Below, one piece after another: positions 9,969-17,929 of a DNA stretch of 64,000 nucleotides (its first letter is position 1; every line of letters begins with the position of its first letter). The DNA is from CAVRXQ01 sp963831155 (GTDB lineage: Bacteria; Actinomycetota; Acidimicrobiia; Acidimicrobiales; Bog-793). The notes beneath the pieces were generated by a model. It saw nothing but the letters and a program-made list of their open reading frames with translations, searched no databases and had not been told where the DNA came from. Both the position numbers and the translations under genes were made by a program. Location of the stretch: the NCBI GenBank assembly GCA_963831155.1, contig CAWHOY010000005.1, positions 620,001 to 684,000 on the forward strand, written 5' to 3'.

Positions 9969-10322
9969 GTCAAAAACGTTCTCGAGCGGCACGAAGCGCG
10001 CTTCGAGCGCGTCGTCGCCGGGAGTCGGCTCGGATCTATTCCCCCGGCGCTGCGCGAGGTAGTCGCAGACAAGAAAGCGCTCCGGTGGCGCGCCAATCTC
10101 GGTCGTGCCGAGGAGGGCGCCGATCTCGAGCTCGAGTCCGGTCTCCTCCAAAGCTTCTCGGCGTGCCGCGTCGCGCAGCGACTCTCCCGGCTCAACTCGC
10201 CCCCCCGGCAGCGTCCAACGCCCGGCTGCGGGTGGATCGCGCCGTTTGATGAGCAACAGCGCCCCGTTCTCGACGTCGACAACGCCGATGCAAAGCACTG
10301 GGGTGAGCGGGACCTCGCTCAC
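9900..10322 (-). CDS. Nudix hydrolase
   Basis: This 140-residue protein carries a full Nudix box: after LPG, GRVEPGESLRDAARREALEE followed by TGLEL matches G-x5-E-x7-REUxEExGU. It binds a divalent metal and would hydrolyse a nucleoside diphosphate linked to another group. The MutT-like size and the PPAAGRWTLPGG lead suggest a nucleotide or NADH-type substrate, but the specificity is open. The start GTG overlaps the stop of the GNAT gene (GTGA). Its 3' end overlaps the convergent 541-codon gene by 69 bases. Confidence 0.93.
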   Translation of the reverse strand: MSEVPLTPVLCIGVVDVENGALLLIKRRDPPAAGRWTLPGGRVEPGESLRDAARREALEETGLELEIGALLGTTEIGAPPERFLVCDYLAQRRGNRSEPTPGDDALEARFVPLENVFDLDLVDGVGRWLVDHAILRGRNG

Positions 10323-10804
10323 GCGCTGTTCGTCGATCGGTGCATGACGAGCAAGCGCGCGCGAAAGCCGATTGCCTCGAGAAAGGACTTCGTCGCTCCA
10401 TCGCCCGGAAGCGCGACGACATCAATCGACTTCGCGCGCTTGTCGCGCGCGTAGCGGAGGACTTCGTCGATCATCGCCTCACCGACGCCGACACGGCGAA
10501 GCGGAGGGTCGATGTACATCGCGTCGACTTCGACCGACGTCGCCTCCCCGGCGATGTCGTGCGAGACGACGTGGGCGAATCCGGCGATCACGCCGTCGAA
10601 GACGCCGACGATGAGGAGCGAATTGACGGCATCGACGATCAACGTTCCGACGGCGTGCGCGTCGGCGAGCAGCTGCGTCCGCGAGATCAGGGCATCTCCG
10701 CCTCGAGCGTTCTCCAACGCCGCGACGTAGTCCTTCGCGAGGGCGGCAATGTCGCTCGCGTCGCCTACGAGGGCGCGCCGAGCGGACTCGCCCTCGGCCG
10801 CCAC
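10319..10804 (-). CDS. GNAT-family N-acetyltransferase
   Basis: This 161-residue protein has the GNAT fold. The central strand (TSVEVDAMYIDPPLRRVGVGEAM) contains the acetyl-CoA pyrophosphate-binding R-x-x-G-V-G loop, followed by helix MIDEVLRYARDKRAKSIDV and a late segment (GATKSFLEAIGFR) typical of the C-terminal half. The acceptor substrate is unknown. It starts at GTG 10804, four bases after the upstream stop, and overlaps the Nudix gene by four bases, so it sits in the middle of a four-gene unit. Confidence 0.88.
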   Translation of the reverse strand: MAAEGESARRALVGDASDIAALAKDYVAALENARGGDALISRTQLLADAHAVGTLIVDAVNSLLIVGVFDGVIAGFAHVVSHDIAGEATSVEVDAMYIDPPLRRVGVGEAMIDEVLRYARDKRAKSIDVVALPGDGATKSFLEAIGFRARLLVMHRSTNSA

Positions 10805-10807
10805 GGC

Positions 10808-11251
10808 TTAGTTCGGTTTCGCGAGGAGTTGCGCGATGCGCCCCAACACGGTGCGGCGATTGCGATGGGCTTGCTCATACGCTCGCGCCGAGCGCAGCGC
10901 CTCGGCGTTCAGGCCTTCGAGACGCGCAATGACCTCGGTCGCGGCGAGGTCGTCATAGCCCTCGAAGGGGGGGTGCGCCGTGGACGACCCCTTGGCGCCG
11001 GGCGGCGCGCTGGTGCCCGGGCGGCCGCGGGCAAAGCCTTGTGCCTGCCTTCTTGCCGAATCGGCGGCGATCCTTCCGAACATCTGCGCCAGGCGCACCT
11101 GGCCGCCGAAACGGTCACGGCCGCGACGGACGAGCTCTGGCAGTTCCTCAGCGAGCGTCGCCACGGCCCCGAGCGGGGCGTAGATCGCGTAGTCGAGGAG
11201 ATCGTCAGCGAGGCGGCGGGCCCTTTCTTTCGGGCTGTTGTCGTCGGCCAT
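10808..11251 (-). CDS. conserved actinobacterial helical protein, unknown function
   Basis: This 147-residue protein starts at ATG 11249-11251, sharing one base with the upstream stop (TGATG). A longer frame exists but would overlap the DUF4193 gene. The N-terminal half is a helical region (YAIYAPLGAVATLAEELPEL). The C-terminal half has the pattern Y-D-D-L-A-A-x-E-V-I-A-R-L-x-G-L...YEQAHRNRRTVL, which I know as a recurring C-terminal domain in actinobacterial proteins of unknown role, sometimes linked to lipid droplets. No enzyme motif is seen. The gene is cotranscribed with the DUF4193, GNAT and Nudix genes. Confidence 0.75.
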   Translation of the reverse strand: MADDNSPKERARRLADDLLDYAIYAPLGAVATLAEELPELVRRGRDRFGGQVRLAQMFGRIAADSARRQAQGFARGRPGTSAPPGAKGSSTAHPPFEGYDDLAATEVIARLEGLNAEALRSARAYEQAHRNRRTVLGRIAQLLAKPN

Positions 11252-11754
11252 CAAACGCAGTCCCGACAAAGCTTGCGCCGGCGGTCGGCGAGCTGGGTCT
11301 GGCTTTTCACGAGGAAGCAAGATTGGCAGACGAATTCGCCCGGCTGCTTCGGCAGCACGCGCATCGCTCCGTCGGCGCGGTCTTCCGCGTCGGTCGGCTC
11401 GGCGTCCTCTTCGTCCTCCGCCTCGTCGGCGACGACGAGGCGCTCTTTCAAGATGACATCGAGACTCGCCTCGACGTCGTCGTCGTCGAGCTCGTCGTCG
11501 TCGTCTTCGATCTCGGTAAGCGGCTCTTCGACGACGGTCGCCACCGCCGGCTCGGCGTCAGCTTCGTCGTCGACGACCGCCGTCTCTTCGAGAGCGTCCT
11601 CGTCCGTTTCGACGAGGTCCTCAGCGACAAGGTCGTCGATCTCGAGGCCCTCTTCTTCGAGGAGCTCCTCGTCTTCTGGTTCTTCGAGTGGCTCCTCGAG
11701 TTCTTCTACCGGGGGGGCTTCAGTGTCGACTTCTTCCCCAACGTCGCTCGCCAT
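11251..11754 (-). CDS. DUF4193 family acidic protein with C-terminal zinc-ribbon-like Cys pairs
   Basis: This 167-residue protein is strongly acidic over its first 125 residues (runs such as EIEDDDDELDDDDVEA). Its C-terminal 35 residues contain VLPKQPGEFVCQSCFLV and LCRDC, two CxxC pairs about 20 residues apart that could bind zinc. The VxPKQxxEFxCxxCFLV pattern is that of DUF4193, an actinobacterial family of unknown role (family assignment from memory). I choose ATG 11752-11754, with GAGGA five bases upstream, over an earlier ATG at 11847. It is the first gene of the operon with the 147-residue, GNAT and Nudix proteins. Confidence 0.82.
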   Translation of the reverse strand: MASDVGEEVDTEAPPVEELEEPLEEPEDEELLEEEGLEIDDLVAEDLVETDEDALEETAVVDDEADAEPAVATVVEEPLTEIEDDDDELDDDDVEASLDVILKERLVVADEAEDEEDAEPTDAEDRADGAMRVLPKQPGEFVCQSCFLVKSQTQLADRRRKLCRDCV

Positions 11755-12162
11755 TACATCCTCGATCCCGTGTGCCAACTTCCCTCCCTCGTCGCTTACC
11801 GCGACGCCGTCAGTCCGGGGGGTCTGGGCCCGGTCACTATACGGCACATCCCGCGCCTACAACCGTTTCGCACGGGGGCAAATTCCCGCCCTGAGCGGGA
11901 CCGGAACGAGCCGTTCCGCCGAGGAGTGGCGGTCCAGGAAACCTTTGGCGCCGTCTTCCGCGCCCGCCCGAGCACGGCTCGCCGCGAAGGCGAGTGACGT
12001 TGTCTACTCGGCTCCCTGGACCGCTGTCCTGCGCAACTGCCCCGCATCGACGACCTGGAGCGACTGACGGAGGCTCCCGAAACGGCGCCTGACTGGCGGG
12101 ACCTGTCAATTCTGCACCCCGGCCCCTCCGAGTCAAGGAGAAATTCGAGCGCATTGGCACGC
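11755..12162. other. 408-base intergenic stretch, nothing recognised
   Basis: This stretch lies between the ThyX-like gene, which ends at 12163, and the start of the DUF4193 gene. Open frames are present on both strands but have the Arg/Ser/Pro-rich look of shadows. I see no tRNA, no strong hairpin and no repeat. The promoter of the DUF4193 operon should lie in its left part. Confidence 0.5.
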
Positions 12163-13836
12163 TCAGAGCGAGACCGAACCTCCGCTCGGGTGCGTGGCGT
12201 GATCGTCTCGGACACCGGGCTGCACGCCACGACGCTCCTCGGCGCGTCCTTCGGCGCGCAGCCGACCGAGCTCGACGTCGTCGTGGTCGACATGGGTCAT
12301 CATCTCGGCGATCGCGGAGTGGCCGGCGACCTCGGCGATCTGGCGGTGCATCGCCTGCGCGATCTTGCGGTAAACGGGATGGCCCTGGGCGCTCGAGCGC
12401 AACTCGATCAAGTGCATCGCCTCCCGCGCATTGAGCTGCATGACGTAACGGATCTTGAACGCGAGCGCGACGGCGTAGACCGCCTGCAGTGGCAGCGTCT
12501 CGGCGAGCACCTCGTGGAGCTCGCGGGAGCGCTCGAGCGACTCGACGAAGTCGTTGCCGAACCCTGATTCCTCGACGAGATCGGGCACGGAGTAGCCGAG
12601 GACCGTCGAAAGCGGCTGCCACTCGATCGTCAGCATCCGGTGGCGCTGGAGATCCCTGAAGGCGCCGTAGTCCGAGACGATCTCGAAGCGGTAGTCCGTG
12701 CGCTCGAGGGCGCGCCCGGGGCGGTGGCGACGGTTCCTGCGCTCACCGACGTACGCCGCGACGACTGCGCGGCGCTCGTCGGCTCCGAGGCGACCGACGC
12801 GCTGCGCGAGCTCTGCCTCGGCGAGCTCACTGTGGGGATACACCATCGCGGCGATGACCTTGTCCTCACCGCCGGGGTCGAAGTCGGTGAGTCGGACGGT
12901 CGCGTCGGCGTCGATCGCATCGCCGATGGAGCGGTCGTTGCCGAATAGGCGCGTCGTGAGCGCGTCCATCTCGTCTCGACGGGCGCTCAAGTAGTCGGCC
13001 CATTCACCGCCGCGGTCGGCCCGGTCGACGCGGGCGAGGAATGACGGGATCACCTTTTGCAATTCGGCGAGCACCCGCTCGCCGTAGGAACGAACCTCGG
13101 GCAGCGGATGGGCGCGCATCTTCAGACAGAGCTGTTCGTATGCCTGGCCCGATCCGTAGATGCCGACATTTGAAAGCGTCGCCGCCGGCAGCAGTCCTCT
13201 CAGCGCGTCGAGGGCACGGGCGCGCACCGACTGTCGGTAGGCGAAATCCCCGACCGAGCCGTCGTTCGGGGTCGCGTGGGTGATGTAGCCCTGCAGCTTC
13301 GGTAACAGGTCGCCATAGGTGTCGAACATCCGGTCCATGTCGCCGACGTAGCGCGCGCCGAGCGGCGAATCCAGCACCTCTGCGTCGCGGTAGTAGCGGT
13401 ACCGGCCGGACGACAGCCGCGTGTCGTAAGGGATGTAGCGCGTCGACTGTTCGAGATACGACATCAGTCGTCCCCATTCGAGGACCTTCGTCAATACATT
13501 CGAAGCCTGTTCGCAGGCGAGGTGCACGCCACCGAGCTGGGCGACGGAGTCGTCGCCGTACTCAAAAAAAATCCGCCGGTACAGCTCCTCGGCACGCTTC
13601 AGCCCGACGGTCGCATCAAAGGTGATATCGCCCGAGATATCCAAGTCGCCGACGAATTCGTCGAGGAACAGCCGCCGCAGGCTTTTTGCCGAGCGCGAGT
13701 ACCGGGCGAAAAGCGCCCCCCGCACAACTTCGGGGAGGTTGACGAGCGCGAAGACCGGACCGTCGAGATTCGTGACGTAGCGACGGAGGACGTCACGTTC
13801 TTCTGGCGTGAAATGCTCGGTCGCGTAGGGCGTCAT
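12163..13836 (-). CDS. two-domain ThyX-like (flavin-dependent thymidylate synthase family) protein
   Basis: This 557-residue protein is about twice the length of ThyX, which makes dTMP from dUMP using FAD and methylene-tetrahydrofolate. The N-terminal half carries WGRLMSYLEQSTRY at 121-134, matching the end of the ThyX signature (S-x-x-E-Q-S-x-R-Y) but with WGR where RHR is expected. The C-terminal half carries RHR at 398-400 but continues MLTIEWQPLS, without the final Ser/Arg pattern. The halves therefore hold complementary parts of one signature, as in a fused and diverged dimer. Whether it makes thymidylate is uncertain. It begins 12 bases before the helicase gene's stop on the same strand. 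Confidence 0.82.
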   Translation of the reverse strand: MTPYATEHFTPEERDVLRRYVTNLDGPVFALVNLPEVVRGALFARYSRSAKSLRRLFLDEFVGDLDISGDITFDATVGLKRAEELYRRIFFEYGDDSVAQLGGVHLACEQASNVLTKVLEWGRLMSYLEQSTRYIPYDTRLSSGRYRYYRDAEVLDSPLGARYVGDMDRMFDTYGDLLPKLQGYITHATPNDGSVGDFAYRQSVRARALDALRGLLPAATLSNVGIYGSGQAYEQLCLKMRAHPLPEVRSYGERVLAELQKVIPSFLARVDRADRGGEWADYLSARRDEMDALTTRLFGNDRSIGDAIDADATVRLTDFDPGGEDKVIAAMVYPHSELAEAELAQRVGRLGADERRAVVAAYVGERRNRRHRPGRALERTDYRFEIVSDYGAFRDLQRHRMLTIEWQPLSTVLGYSVPDLVEESGFGNDFVESLERSRELHEVLAETLPLQAVYAVALAFKIRYVMQLNAREAMHLIELRSSAQGHPVYRKIAQAMHRQIAEVAGHSAIAEMMTHVDHDDVELGRLRAEGRAEERRGVQPGVRDDHATHPSGGSVSL

Positions 13837-13848
13837 GCCCAGGGAAGA

Positions 13849-15951
13849 CTACGGGACGGCACTGGCGGGGTCGTGGACCGCGTCGGGCTCCTCCTCGATG
13901 GGCTCGGGCGGCACGGCACTCGCGACTATGCCGCGTTCGAGCTGGTCAACGGCTCGCCCGGCCACCGCACCGAGACGCGAACCCTGCTCGCTCGTCGCGA
14001 TCTGGCGGAGCAGATCGACTAACTGTTTGACGTTGCGGACGAAGTCGCCGCCAGAAAACTGCTCGATGCGACCCCGGACGCTGCCACTTCGTGGCGCGGC
14101 GAGCAGATGGCGGAGCTCTGTGCCCCTTGCCCACTCGTAGGCGAGACGGGCGAAGCCCGCGTCGAGGTCGCGGGTTTTCGGGATCTTTTTCGCCTGTTCG
14201 TCATCGCGGAGACTCTCCGCGAGCCCGCTGAGCTCCTCCGCGCGTCGAGAGAGGCGCGCGCTCGGCAACGTCTGTGCGCTCATGTGTCGACGCGCTTCAA
14301 AGGTGAAGAGCGAAACGAGCGCGGCGAGGCTCGGCGCATCGAGCCCACCGAACAGTCCGGCGCCGATCGCCTCGGCGATGAGGAGGTCGCAGTCGTGATA
14401 CAGACCGGCGAGCCGCTCCCCCGCCGCTGTCGTCTGCCATCCGTCGAGATAGCCGCGCGCCTCCAACAGAGACACGACGGCGTCGAGCTGTCGCGAGAGG
14501 GGGACGTCGCTCAAGTACTGGGCGAAGCTCGAACGCACGAGGCGGTACGCGTCGTCGCGGCGGTAGCGGCGTACCAAGTTGACGGCCATGTTGTAGGTGG
14601 GACGGAACGAGGAGCGCAGCGCCTGGCTGCGGGCGCTCGCCAGCGCCGCGACCTCGTTGAAGTCGTGGTAGGGCGACCACAGCACGGCGGCGTAGCCGAC
14701 TGGGTCGATACCCCGCCGTCCGGCGCGACCTGTGAGCTGGGTGTAGTTGCCGGCCGAGAGATCCTCGTGACCAGCGCCGGAGAACTTCGAGAGCGACTCG
14801 ATGATGACCGATCGCGCCGGCATGTTGATCCCGAGCGCCAGCGTTTCGGTCGAGAAGACGACCTTTACGAGCGCCGCGGAAAACAGCTCCTCGACCGCCT
14901 CTCTGAAAGCGGGGATGAGGCCGGCGTGGTGGGCGGCGAAGCCCTCTTCGAGGCCCTCGAGGAAACGGCCGTAGTTGAGAACGCGCAAATCGTCGTCTGT
15001 CAGCGCTTCCACGTGGTCCTCGGTGATCGCGCGGATCTGGCGGCGCTCGTCCGGGGTGGTAAGGCGCAGGCCGGCCTCGCGGCACTGGCGCACCGCGTCG
15101 TCGCACCCGGCCCGGGAAAAGACGAAGTAGATCGCCGGCAAGAGGCTGTCCTCCGCGAAGCGTTCGACGACTTCGTAGCGCCGCGGGCGATACAGCGGCG
15201 AGCGCGGACCAGACCGGGCTCCCCGCCACTGCCCAGTTGACGCCGGATGGCGCCTGAGCGCCTGCTTCGGCCGGGAGCGGTCGTCGAGCGCGATCGCGTC
15301 GTTGTTCGGCAACCCGTCGACGAAAGTCGGCATCACCGCGAGCTCGCGCGTCGCACGCACGCCGACGACGTACAGGTTCTTCAGCTCGATCGGGCGGTGT
15401 TCTTCGATGACGTGCGCCATCGAGCCGCGCACGTTCTCGATCCACCCGGCGAGCTCCTCGGCGTTCGACACCGTCGCCGAGAGACAGACCAGGGTGACTG
15501 ATGGCGGAGCCGAGAGGATGATCTCTTCCCAGACGGCTCCCCGGTAGCGGTCCTCCAAGTAGTGCACCTCATCGAGGATCACGCATTGCAGTCGCTCGAG
15601 GCCGGGAGACTGCGCGTAGATCATGTTGCGCAGCACCTCGGTCGTCATGACGACGACGTCACCGTTGCCGTTGCGCGAAATATCTCCGGTCAAAAGCCCG
15701 ACGCGCGCTGGCCCGTACTCTTTTGCGAAGTCGCCGTACTTCTGGTTGGAGAGCGCTTTCAATGGCGTCGTGTAGATCGAGCGGCCGCGGCCTGCGAGGG
15801 CTCTCGCGACGGCGTACTCGGCGATGAGCGTCTTTCCCGACCCGGTCGGCGCGGCGACGAGGACGGACTTGCCGTCATCGAGGAGGTCGAACGCGCGCCG
15901 CTGGAACCCGTCCAGGGGAAAGCCCAGGCGCGCGAGAAACGCCTCGCGCAC
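13849..15951 (-). CDS. helY: HelY-type SKI2-like DExH RNA helicase
   Basis: This 700-residue superfamily 2 helicase has motif I APTGSGKT at 34-41, motif II DEVH at 127-130, motif III LSATVSN, and in the second RecA domain a segment ending INMPARSVIIE plus QLTGRAGRRG (motif VI). This is the SKI2/Mtr4/HelY pattern, pointing to RNA unwinding and turnover. It is shorter than mycobacterial HelY (about 900 residues). Its neighbours tatC, tatB and pafA match the order pafA...tatA-tatC-helY known in mycobacteria. The start is a GTG at 15951, 19 bases after tatC. Confidence 0.9.
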   Translation of the reverse strand: MREAFLARLGFPLDGFQRRAFDLLDDGKSVLVAAPTGSGKTLIAEYAVARALAGRGRSIYTTPLKALSNQKYGDFAKEYGPARVGLLTGDISRNGNGDVVVMTTEVLRNMIYAQSPGLERLQCVILDEVHYLEDRYRGAVWEEIILSAPPSVTLVCLSATVSNAEELAGWIENVRGSMAHVIEEHRPIELKNLYVVGVRATRELAVMPTFVDGLPNNDAIALDDRSRPKQALRRHPASTGQWRGARSGPRSPLYRPRRYEVVERFAEDSLLPAIYFVFSRAGCDDAVRQCREAGLRLTTPDERRQIRAITEDHVEALTDDDLRVLNYGRFLEGLEEGFAAHHAGLIPAFREAVEELFSAALVKVVFSTETLALGINMPARSVIIESLSKFSGAGHEDLSAGNYTQLTGRAGRRGIDPVGYAAVLWSPYHDFNEVAALASARSQALRSSFRPTYNMAVNLVRRYRRDDAYRLVRSSFAQYLSDVPLSRQLDAVVSLLEARGYLDGWQTTAAGERLAGLYHDCDLLIAEAIGAGLFGGLDAPSLAALVSLFTFEARRHMSAQTLPSARLSRRAEELSGLAESLRDDEQAKKIPKTRDLDAGFARLAYEWARGTELRHLLAAPRSGSVRGRIEQFSGGDFVRNVKQLVDLLRQIATSEQGSRLGAVAGRAVDQLERGIVASAVPPEPIEEEPDAVHDPASAVP

Positions 15952-15970
15952 GCGTCCGGTCGTCGAGGGA

Positions 15971-16753
15971 TCAAGCAGCGGCGACGCGCTCCCGGCGATG
16001 GTTGATGACCCTGCCGACCTGGATCGAGGCCTCGTAAAAGACGATCATCGGGATCGCCAAGGCGAGCATCGAGAAGGGGTCCGAACTCGGCGTGATGACG
16101 CCGGCGAACACGACGATGAGGACGATCGCCCACTTGCGCCAGTGGGAGAGCTTCTGCGGCGAAACGACGCCGGCGAGCTCGAGCCCGACGAGAACGACCG
16201 GGAACTCGAAGGTCACCCCGAAGATTGCCATCAAGGCGAGGATCAACGTCAAGTACTTCGAAGGTGTGAACAGGTCGTGAATGTTCGGACCACTGACCGC
16301 GTGGAGGAACCCGAGGGCGTGCGGAAAGGTCAGCCAGGCGATGTAGGCGCCGAGACCGAAGAGCGCGACCGTCGCGACGGTGAATGGCACCGCATATTTC
16401 TTCTCATTTGCCTTCAGTCCGGGCGTGACAAAGCGCCACAACTCGAAGACGATTACCGGGAGCGCGAGGGCGAGCGCGCCGTAGGCGGTCAGGTTGAGCC
16501 GGATCGCGAAGCCGTCGAGCGGGCCGAACACGGTGAGCGCGCAGTTCGAACCCTTCAGGTGTGCCTGGATGCAGTAGGGGTGGAGGAAGAAGCGCAGGAT
16601 CTGCGGGTAAAGGATGTAAACGGCGACCGCCGCGGCGGCGACCGCGACGATGACGACTATTAGTCGCCGACGAAGCTCGGCGAGGTGCTCGATCAGCGTC
16701 ATCGACTCGGGCGATGGTCGCGACCGATCGCGCCGTTTGAGAGTTACCGCCAT
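15971..16753 (-). CDS. tatC: Sec-independent protein translocase TatC
   Basis: TatC is the multispan receptor of the twin-arginine pathway that binds signal peptides of folded exported proteins. The 260 residues start with a basic tail and the family motif MTLIEHLAELRRRL (about 18-31), and six membrane spans follow, including VIVAVAAAAVAVYILYP and LVGLELAGVVSP. The length is normal. The gene is preceded 28 bases upstream by tatB, with GGAGGAAAG-like sequence in the gap but on the wrong strand. The operon order tatB-tatC-helY is conserved in actinobacteria. Confidence 0.95.
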   Translation of the reverse strand: MAVTLKRRDRSRPSPESMTLIEHLAELRRRLIVVIVAVAAAAVAVYILYPQILRFFLHPYCIQAHLKGSNCALTVFGPLDGFAIRLNLTAYGALALALPVIVFELWRFVTPGLKANEKKYAVPFTVATVALFGLGAYIAWLTFPHALGFLHAVSGPNIHDLFTPSKYLTLILALMAIFGVTFEFPVVLVGLELAGVVSPQKLSHWRKWAIVLIVVFAGVITPSSDPFSMLALAIPMIVFYEASIQVGRVINHRRERVAAA

Positions 16754-16781
16754 GACGGAGGAAAGTCCGAGCTCGGGCGGT

Positions 16782-17162
16782 TCAGTTCATGCTCGGGTCG
16801 TCGGCCGGCGGCACGAACACGCCGCCGCGCGCTCGCGCGTGAACCGGTGGCGTCGCTGGCGCGGGGGCAGCTGACCCGTTGCGTGGCTGACCGTTAGACG
16901 TCGTTTGGGTCTGGCCTGTTGAGTCGGTGATAAGACCGGTGAGCGTTCCGCGCACCGAGGGGATGTGCGGGATCTTCGGCAGATCGCCCGTATCCGGGAG
17001 CGCGGAGCGCACCTCGTCGACTACTTCTTGACGGACCCGGGAGAACTCGTGCCAAAAAGCTCCGAGCGTGCGCGCCACCTTCGGGAGCCGTTCGGGCCCG
17101 ACGACGACGAGGACCACGACCAGGATGACCAACAACTTCGCCGGATCGAGATTCCCGAGCAC
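16782..17162 (-). CDS. tatB: Sec-independent translocase subunit TatB/TatA
   Basis: This 126-residue protein has one N-terminal hydrophobic helix (LLVILVVVLVVVGPERLP), whose end carries the TatA/B hinge, then an amphipathic helix (KVARTLGAFWHEFSRVRQEV) and a Pro/Ala-rich tail. The GPERLP hinge and length favour TatB over TatA, which usually has FGxxKLP. It would pair with TatC to recognise twin-arginine signals. No separate tatA is present in this window. Confidence 0.88.
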   Translation of the reverse strand: MLGNLDPAKLLVILVVVLVVVGPERLPKVARTLGAFWHEFSRVRQEVVDEVRSALPDTGDLPKIPHIPSVRGTLTGLITDSTGQTQTTSNGQPRNGSAAPAPATPPVHARARGGVFVPPADDPSMN

Positions 17163-17212
17163 GTCGCGAGTTTACAAGCGCCTCCGACCTGGACTTTCGG
17201 CGGGAAGGCTGC

Positions 17213-17899
17213 TCAGAAGAAGTGGATATCGGGGTGCCATCCCTGCCAGACGATGGCGACGACCTGGCCGATGATGTTCTTTCCCGGAAGAGGTCCCCAG
17301 ACCCGGCTATCACAAGAAATTGCGCGGTTGTCACCCAGCACGAAAACGTCGTCCTTCGGCACCCGCTGGCGGGTGATCGCCTGACCGAGCTGCGTGCCTT
17401 TCGGCAGGTACGACTCGTTTTGCGGCACGTTCGCGCCGTCTGCGCTGTTGCTGACGTAGACCGAGTTGCCCTTCGACCAGATCCACTCGCCTCCGGTGGC
17501 GACAACGCGTTTCACGAGATCGCCGTCGTCTGTGGCGCACATCTCTTTTGCTTTTTCCGGTGTGCGGAAAACGACAATCTGTCCCGGACGGACCGAGTGG
17601 TAATCGAAAAGGAACTTGTCGACGACGATCCGATCGCCGGGTACGAGCGTCGGCACCATCGACCCAGAGGGAACGAAGAAGACCTGGAAGGCGAACGCCC
17701 GCACACCGAGCGCGAGCAACAGCGCGACGAGCAGTCCGATCGCCGTCTCGATGACAACACGCCGTCTGGAACGAGGTGGACGCGATGAATGCTGCGGCGA
17801 ACGACGAGAGTTCGGATGAAACCAGAGAGTTCTCGGCGGGGATCCAGAAGAGGAGCCTTCTGAGGGCGTCGGACCCGACGCGACTTCGTCGTCGATCAT
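17213..17899 (-). CDS. lepB: signal peptidase I
   Basis: This 228-residue type I leader peptidase removes signal peptides at the outer face of the membrane. A basic, Ser/Pro-rich cytoplasmic tail (1-48) precedes one membrane span (VVIETAIGLLVALLLALGVRAF). Then come the catalytic Ser box (PSGSMVPTL), the catalytic Lys box (DLVKRVVA) and the GDNRAISCDSR box, all intact. It sits between pafA and tatB, a place taken in mycobacteria by pafB and pafC. The function fits the export theme of the Tat genes downstream. Confidence 0.95.
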   Translation of the reverse strand: MIDDEVASGPTPSEGSSSGSPPRTLWFHPNSRRSPQHSSRPPRSRRRVVIETAIGLLVALLLALGVRAFAFQVFFVPSGSMVPTLVPGDRIVVDKFLFDYHSVRPGQIVVFRTPEKAKEMCATDDGDLVKRVVATGGEWIWSKGNSVYVSNSADGANVPQNESYLPKGTQLGQAITRQRVPKDDVFVLGDNRAISCDSRVWGPLPGKNIIGQVVAIVWQGWHPDIHFF

Positions 17900-17929
17900 G
17901 AATACCAGACTTGTTGGGGGCGACGCAAT

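Noticed and set aside
10340..12067. 575-codon plus-strand frame opposite the GNAT to DUF4193 genes
   Set aside because: Shadow frame with long Ser and Arg runs from the acidic stretch of the DUF4193 gene.
16758..16778. GGAGGAAAGTCCGAGCTC, resembling the RNase P RNA 5' conserved block
   Set aside because: The tatB-tatC gap is only 28 bases, so a 400-base RNA would have to overlap both genes; no other conserved block is present.
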